Of a DNA stretch of 64,000 bases, positions 59,835 through 64,000 are shown in pieces. This stretch comes from Mameliella sp. CS4 (GTDB taxonomy: Bacteria; Pseudomonadota; Alphaproteobacteria; Rhodobacterales; Rhodobacteraceae): NCBI RefSeq assembly GCF_019392335.1, contig NZ_JAHXRQ010000008.1:140086-204085 (forward strand), read 5' to 3'. The position numbers were made by a program, and so were the translations under genes. Each line of letters opens with the position of its first letter. Position 1 is the first letter of the stretch. The notes below the pieces were generated by a model. The model did no database searches. It saw only the letters and a list, made by a program, of their open reading frames with translations, and was not told the DNA's origin.

Positions 59835-61268
59835 CTACAGCGCGAAATCGTCCGCCGTCAGCCCGGTCACGCCCGCCACGCGAATCTCGGCATCCGCCGT
59901 GCCGTCGCCGTCCACGTCGAACTGCACGATGGTCGATCCGGTGGGCGTTTCGAACAGCCGGACCTCTGGGTTGGGCACGGCAGTGTCGAAGGCGCCGGTG
60001 CCCTTGAACTCGAAGACGCCGGGGCTCATGCCGACCACGTTGATCAGGTCCACCCCTTGTTCGAAATCGAGGATCTGGTCGCGCTGCGCGCCGATCCCGG
60101 CGTGGCTGACATTGCGGAAGACAAAAACATCCGCGCCCTGGCCACCGGTGTAAAAATCCAGATCCTCGCCGCCGGCCAGCTCGTCGTCGCCGCCGCGTCC
60201 GCGCAGCACATCGGTGCCCGCGCCGCCCTCGAACACGTCGTTGCCGGCGCCGCCGTCCAGGGTGTCGTTGTCGGCGCCGCCGTCGAGGAAATCGGAGCCA
60301 TCCTGGCCCACCAACAGATCGGCGCCCGCATCGCCGCTCATGGTGTCATCGCCCGCGTTGCCGGTCAGCGTGTCACCCTCGGTGCCGCCGTCCATGACGT
60401 CGTTGCCCGCGCCGCCCAGCAGCGTGTCGTTGCCCGCGCCGCCCGAGAGGTCGTCATCGCCGCCGCGGCCAACCAGCAGGTCATCGTCGTCGCCGCCGTC
60501 GATCACGTCGGTCAGGGCGCCGCCCGCGATGGTGTCATTGCCGATCTCGCCGAAGATCGTGCCGCTGACGCTGCCCCCGCCACCCTCGTAGCGGTCGCCG
60601 CCGCCATCGAGGTCGATATCGCCGATCATCAGCCCGGCGTTGGAGATGACATTGACGCCGTCGCCGCCGCGATAGCTGAGCGAGGACCCCGAGATGGTGC
60701 CGCTGTTGTTGAGATAGGAGGTTCCGGTATCGCCGCCGCGGGTATTGGCCAGGACGGCGGCCCCGTCATGGGCCGAGAGCGTTCCGGAATTGAACAGGAA
60801 GTGGTCGGTGATGCCCGACCCGAGCTGCACCGCGACGGTGCTGGCAAGGATGGAGCCCGTATTGCTGAAGTCCATGAAGGCCGCGCCATCGATTGTCAGG
60901 ATCCGAACCGCGTAGTTCGAGGGCGACTGGATCGTGCCGGCGTTTACGAAATCGGCATAGTTGCTGATGATCAGGTCGAATGCATAGCCGCGCGCGGTCG
61001 CCACATAGGCGTCGGGGCCGATGCCCACGGTCAGCGACTGGATCGACCCCTGGGTCTCGACCGCCTTGTCGCCGGTGGTGTTCCCCGAGGCGATCAGCGA
61101 ACCATTGATCAGAAGGGTGTTGGTCAGCGTGCTGGAGCTGTTGTCGAGCTCGATGGCATTGCCGCTGGTGACCACCAGCGAGGCATTGGCGGTGGCGATG
61201 ACCCCGGTCTCGCCGCCGTTGAGGCTGCGCGGTGTGGAGCTCGACCCGGTGATGGTGAAACTGGCCAT
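59835..61268 (-). CDS. RTX exoprotein with beta-helix-like N-terminus (tandem copy 2)
   Basis: This is a 477-aa protein with the same layout as its neighbour: it starts MASFTITGSSSTPRSLNGG, has N-x-G-x-I units (FVNAGTIQS, FSNTGSILAS, FNSGTLSA, LNNSGTISG) up to about 230, RTX repeats at about 235-370, and a C-terminal domain ending DDFAL. The C-terminal 130 residues are much more alike between the two than the N-terminal halves. It is transcribed toward the other copy, 84 bases upstream of it, with AAGGAAAGGA before its ATG. Confidence 0.85.
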   Translation of the reverse strand: MASFTITGSSSTPRSLNGGETGVIATANASLVVTSGNAIELDNSSSTLTNTLLINGSLIASGNTTGDKAVETQGSIQSLTVGIGPDAYVATARGYAFDLIISNYADFVNAGTIQSPSNYAVRILTIDGAAFMDFSNTGSILASTVAVQLGSGITDHFLFNSGTLSAHDGAAVLANTRGGDTGTSYLNNSGTISGSSLSYRGGDGVNVISNAGLMIGDIDLDGGGDRYEGGGGSVSGTIFGEIGNDTIAGGALTDVIDGGDDDDLLVGRGGDDDLSGGAGNDTLLGGAGNDVMDGGTEGDTLTGNAGDDTMSGDAGADLLVGQDGSDFLDGGADNDTLDGGAGNDVFEGGAGTDVLRGRGGDDELAGGEDLDFYTGGQGADVFVFRNVSHAGIGAQRDQILDFEQGVDLINVVGMSPGVFEFKGTGAFDTAVPNPEVRLFETPTGSTIVQFDVDGDGTADAEIRVAGVTGLTADDFAL

Positions 61269-61749
61269 GAGACTGTCCTTTCCTTGGCCTCTGGAGAGAT
61301 CTCCGGCAGGGAACAGAACAAGGCAAAGATATCACCCGCACCCCTGCCGGAGAGGAGTGCGGCAGGTCCAGCATACACCGAAAACGCCAATTTGGTGAGA
61401 AAGTCCCCAAGTGATCTGCGCCTATCAGGTGATCCGGTTTCAATCTGGGTGCAGGGCGGGCGGCTACACCCAGTGGACGCGGTGGAGGTGAGTGGCAAAC
61501 GTCGCCGTTCCGACTGCAGGCACGAACAAGGGCATCTTTGCTCAGATGATGGCTGGCCTGGCCGCTCGCGTAAGGATCACACCATCAGACTTTGGGATCA
61601 AACACCTGGTTCTGAAACAACGCCGCAGAGTTGTGCGAACAAAAAGTCATTGGGTTGGCATGGCCACTCATGGCGGAGGCGGCTTAATCGCAAGGTAAGT
61701 TTGCGGCGCTACCTCTACAGGACCGAGTGATTCTTTTGGGAAGGCCGTG
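61269..61749. other. 481-bp region without recognised gene
   Basis: The left part is the upstream region of the RTX gene and the right part the promoter of the small gene at 61750. A 68-codon plus-strand frame from 61492 has no recognisable protein features or ribosome site and was not called. Confidence 0.45.
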
Positions 61750-62046
61750 ATGCGAGTCGTCGCAATGATATGTTTGGTTCTGGGGCCCTTGATCGCGGCG
61801 CCTGTATTGGCTCTGACTGGTCGCCCCATACAAACAGCAACCACACTTCTTGTTGTCGGACCTATGAACGGTTTGCCTGACATCCTGCGCCGCGCGGGCG
61901 GACGTCCTGTCGGCCCGACGCGCGCACCGATTGCCCTGCTTGCTGTTGCTGACAAACATCCCGAGGGCTTTCCAGAGCGTTTGAAAACCGAAGGTGCCTG
62001 GTTGGTACTCGACGGTACGATCGCAGCGCAACTTTGCGGAGTTTAG
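61750..62046 (+). CDS. Small exported protein of unknown function upstream of the chemoreceptor
   Basis: This is a 98-aa protein starting MRVVAMICLVLGPLIAAPVLA, a good signal peptide or membrane anchor. The start ATG at 61750 has GGGAAGG upstream; a GTG one codon earlier is possible. The mature part, with TATTLLVVGPMNGLPDIL and GAWLVLDGTIAAQLCGV, is not recognised. Its stop lies one base before the chemoreceptor ATG, so the two are translated together. It may be a periplasmic partner of the receptor; this is inference. Confidence 0.6.
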   Translation: MRVVAMICLVLGPLIAAPVLALTGRPIQTATTLLVVGPMNGLPDILRRAGGRPVGPTRAPIALLAVADKHPEGFPERLKTEGAWLVLDGTIAAQLCGV

Positions 62047-62047
62047 A

Positions 62048-63607
62048 ATGACCACCACCACCTCTTCCCTGGAAATTGCGCAGGCCAAAGGTCTACGCTT
62101 GATTGGCTATTTCAACGTTCTGTTAACGCCCGTTCCGGCGACAGGTGCCTGGTTGGCGGGCCTGTCCCCCTGGCCGTTTCTGGTGATCTCTTGCGCAATT
62201 GTCGCGGTCACCATCGGCCTTCAGCGCCTTGGCGGGGGGGGCGCGCGGATTGCAGTTTCGCTTGGTGCGATGGGTCAGTTGCCTTTGCTGACTGCAGCAC
62301 TGGCCGGAAACCCGTGGCAGCTTGACTCCCACCTGATCTATTTTGCCGTGCTTGCTGTACTGGTTATCCTGCAGGACCAACGGGCGCTTCTCGCCGCGTC
62401 AGGGCTCGTCATTATCCATCACGCGGTGCTGACGTTTTTCCTGCCGACGTTGATTTATCCAAGCAGCGGCTTGCTGATTGATCTGGGGCGCCTGGCGCTA
62501 CACGGCACCGTCTGGGTGGCCGAAACCGCAGGTCTGTTCTATCTTTTGCGCATGCAGCTCAGTCAACGCGGCCAGATCGAGCAAGAAACAGCAAGGCTGT
62601 CCGATGCCTTGACAAGCTCCCAAGAATTGCAACTGAATTTGACCAAGAACGAGGCGGAACAGCTCAATGTCATGGAGCAGTTCAGCGCGGCTTTGACCAA
62701 ATTGGCAAAAGGGGACCTTGCGACACGGATCAAGACAGTATTCCCCGATCAGTTCGAACCGCTGCGAAACGAATTCAACAGCGCGGTCCACTCGTTGTCT
62801 GTCGCCATGACCAGCGTCCAGGAAAACGCACATTCAATCAAAACGGATACAAGCAGCATTGCTTCGGCATCCGAAAAACTCGCCAAGCGGACAGAGGATC
62901 AGGCAAACGCTCTGGGAAGTGTGGCCTCGCGTATTGATCAAATCAGTGAGGTCATGTCCTCCGCCTCGGAAGACGCCCGGCAGGTAGCGGTGACGACAGC
63001 CGAGACGAGAGTCGATGCGGAAAACGGCATGAAAGTGGTCGATGGCGCGTTGGATGCAATGGGACAAATCAAGAGCAGTTCCGACCGGATCCAATCGGTT
63101 GTCGATTTGATCGAAGACGTGGCGTTGCAAACCAACCTCCTGGCGCTCAATGCCGGGGTCGAGGCCGCGCGTGCCGGGTCGGCCGGCCAAGGGTTCGCTG
63201 TTGTCGCGTCGGAAGTTCGCGCGCTTGCCGGTCGTTCTTCGGATGCCGCGCAAGAGATCAGTGTTCTCATAAACGATAGTGCCCGTCAGGTTAAAAACGG
63301 TGTGGAACTCGTCGATAACGCCGGTGCCGTCCTTCGCGGTGTTCTCGAAGCAGTGCGCAAGGCATCTGACTCCATGGAAAACATCGCATCGACGGTCGGG
63401 ACACACTCACAGGGAATCGCCGATTTGAAACATACCATGGGCGAGCTTGATCAGCTTACGCAGCAGAATGCCGCGATGTTTGAAGAAACGTCTGCTGCAA
63501 CGACAGCTTTGACCGCGGCGACCAATTTGCTTAGCGAGGTTGTGGCGGAATTCCAAAATGCCTCGGAGCCGGATACGTCAGCGCCACGTCTCCGCCAGAT
63601 CGCCTAG
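62048..63607 (+). CDS. Methyl-accepting chemotaxis protein
   Basis: This is a 519-aa chemoreceptor. The start MTTTTSSLEIAQ follows GGAG. Residues 15-168 form about six hydrophobic segments without a large periplasmic domain, so the sensor is probably in the membrane. A HAMP-like linker is at about 205-260 and the coiled-coil signalling domain at 265-505. The conserved hairpin tip VALQTNLLALNAGVEAARAG lies at 358-377, where CheA and CheW bind. No C-terminal CheR-docking pentapeptide was seen. No che genes are in view. Confidence 0.92.
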   Translation: MTTTTSSLEIAQAKGLRLIGYFNVLLTPVPATGAWLAGLSPWPFLVISCAIVAVTIGLQRLGGGGARIAVSLGAMGQLPLLTAALAGNPWQLDSHLIYFAVLAVLVILQDQRALLAASGLVIIHHAVLTFFLPTLIYPSSGLLIDLGRLALHGTVWVAETAGLFYLLRMQLSQRGQIEQETARLSDALTSSQELQLNLTKNEAEQLNVMEQFSAALTKLAKGDLATRIKTVFPDQFEPLRNEFNSAVHSLSVAMTSVQENAHSIKTDTSSIASASEKLAKRTEDQANALGSVASRIDQISEVMSSASEDARQVAVTTAETRVDAENGMKVVDGALDAMGQIKSSSDRIQSVVDLIEDVALQTNLLALNAGVEAARAGSAGQGFAVVASEVRALAGRSSDAAQEISVLINDSARQVKNGVELVDNAGAVLRGVLEAVRKASDSMENIASTVGTHSQGIADLKHTMGELDQLTQQNAAMFEETSAATTALTAATNLLSEVVAEFQNASEPDTSAPRLRQIA

Positions 63608-63677
63608 GTGTTTGATCTCATGTGCTCCTCTACGCAACGTTGGACCGCCTGAAGCTGGAGTTTCGAGGCTGTTTTAT

Positions 63678-63700
63678 GATGACGTGCCGGTGACGTCATC
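63678..63700. other. Hairpin between the chemoreceptor gene and the IS remnant
   Basis: GATGACGT (63678-63685) and ACGTCATC (63693-63700) form a perfect 8-bp stem around GCCGGTG, 70 bases after the chemoreceptor stop. There is no T-run on the plus strand. It could be a weak terminator. Confidence 0.35.
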
Positions 63701-63718
63701 GGGATAGCACAGGGTGAT

Positions 63719-63890
63719 TGACCTGCCACTGAACTTTCATCCAGCCGCGACCGCAGCCCGATTGGTGTTTACGCCGTTTGGCGCAGGTTGAGCAATCGCC
63801 CGACGCGCAGAGCTTTCATCTCGCGCAGCGGGGCGTGCGATTGCGGTGGTAAGGGTCAGCGCGTAATCGGCTGGTGTTTGGTGGTCCAAC
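63719..63890 (-). mobile_element. IS3-family element remnant (C-terminus of transposase)
   Basis: On the minus strand one frame reads LDHQTPADYALTLTTAIARP, then RRAIAQPAPNGVNTN and RAAVAAG with a stop at 63737-63739, the usual C-terminal tail of an IS3-type OrfB transposase. TGACCTGCC at 63719 may be the element end. The gene is cut at 63890 by the next element, so only about 50 codons remain. Confidence 0.65.
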
Positions 63891-64000
63891 GGCTTTGTTG
63901 CGCAAAGCGCGTGAAGCCCGGACTTCCCCTTTCCCCGGACGGACTTATCCTACGGGCTCTGTGACAGGGATGCCAAGGGCGGTGTAGCGGTTGAGCACGG
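63891..64000 (-). mobile_element. IS5-family element, end and partial transposase
   Basis: GGCTTTGTTGCGCAAAGC at 63891 is a typical terminal inverted repeat of IS5-family elements. On the minus strand the visible frame ends VLNRYTALGIPVTEPVG with a TAA at 63945-63947, the C-terminus of an IS5-type transposase. The rest lies beyond the right edge. It is inserted into the IS3-family transposase gene. Confidence 0.7.

Noticed and set aside
61492..61698. A 68-aa protein
   Set aside because: No ribosome site, no recognisable feature and no support from neighbours.

Overview
The window is high-GC DNA of an alphaproteobacterium, most likely of the Roseobacter group (Rhodobacteraceae). The reasons are the number of TRAP and ABC uptake systems, a C-P lyase operon, a methanethiol-oxidase/DmdA-like module, a CtrA-type site and RTX exoproteins. 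It is a chromosome-like accessory stretch of solute uptake and catabolic operons. Most genes are packed with ATGA or TGATG overlaps. No rRNA, tRNA or CRISPR array was seen.

Layout. (1) 1-10912, minus strand: a TRAP transporter, an N-formylglutamate-amidohydrolase-family hydrolase, a glutamine-synthetase-like ligase, an aldehyde dehydrogenase, an iron alcohol dehydrogenase and a PotDAB-like ABC importer (cut at the left edge). A divergent RpiR regulator (11063-11941) faces this run. The set looks like a gamma-glutamylation pathway for an amine or amino alcohol. (2) 11950-17296: a YtfQRT-YjfF-type sugar importer with a GntR regulator. (3) 17451-20037: a LysR/DMT exporter pair and a TetR regulator. 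(4) 20173-26940: a three-subunit molybdenum hydroxylase followed by a second TRAP system. (5) 26975-28960: a graveyard of frameshifted, truncated transporter, deaminase and cupin genes. (6) 29023-33916: the DabAB inorganic-carbon pump with a divergent LysR regulator. (7) 33994-38021: a methanethiol oxidase, a DmdA-like GcvT-fold protein, a membrane protein and an Lrp regulator. (8) 38280-43332: a very small alginate-type polysaccharide locus (Alg44-like, Alg8, AlgD-like) plus an RTX protein, with a CtrA-type site in front of the AlgD-like gene. (9) 43758-46661: a serralysin-type RTX metalloprotease. (10) 47170-57994: phnFGHIJKLM, phnCDEE and a hexapeptide acetyltransferase. (11) 58323-61268: two tandem RTX proteins that share the protease's C-terminal domain. 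(12) 61750-64000: a small exported protein, a chemoreceptor, and an IS3-family remnant interrupted by an IS5-family element that runs off the right edge.

The most surprising observation is in phnJ. The operon is intact and tightly coupled, but the predicted C-P lyase subunit lacks three of the four cysteines that hold the Fe-S cluster and carry the radical chemistry in the E. coli enzyme, while the glycyl-radical glycine remains. Other points worth a second look are the minimal alginate-type synthase with a truncated, degenerate Alg44, a near-palindromic motif shared by the two phn promoters that may be the PhnF operator, a good Pho box before phnC, and a cysteine in the molybdenum hydroxylase at the position used by CO dehydrogenase. 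All assignments come from reading the sequence and from remembered family features; no database search was run.
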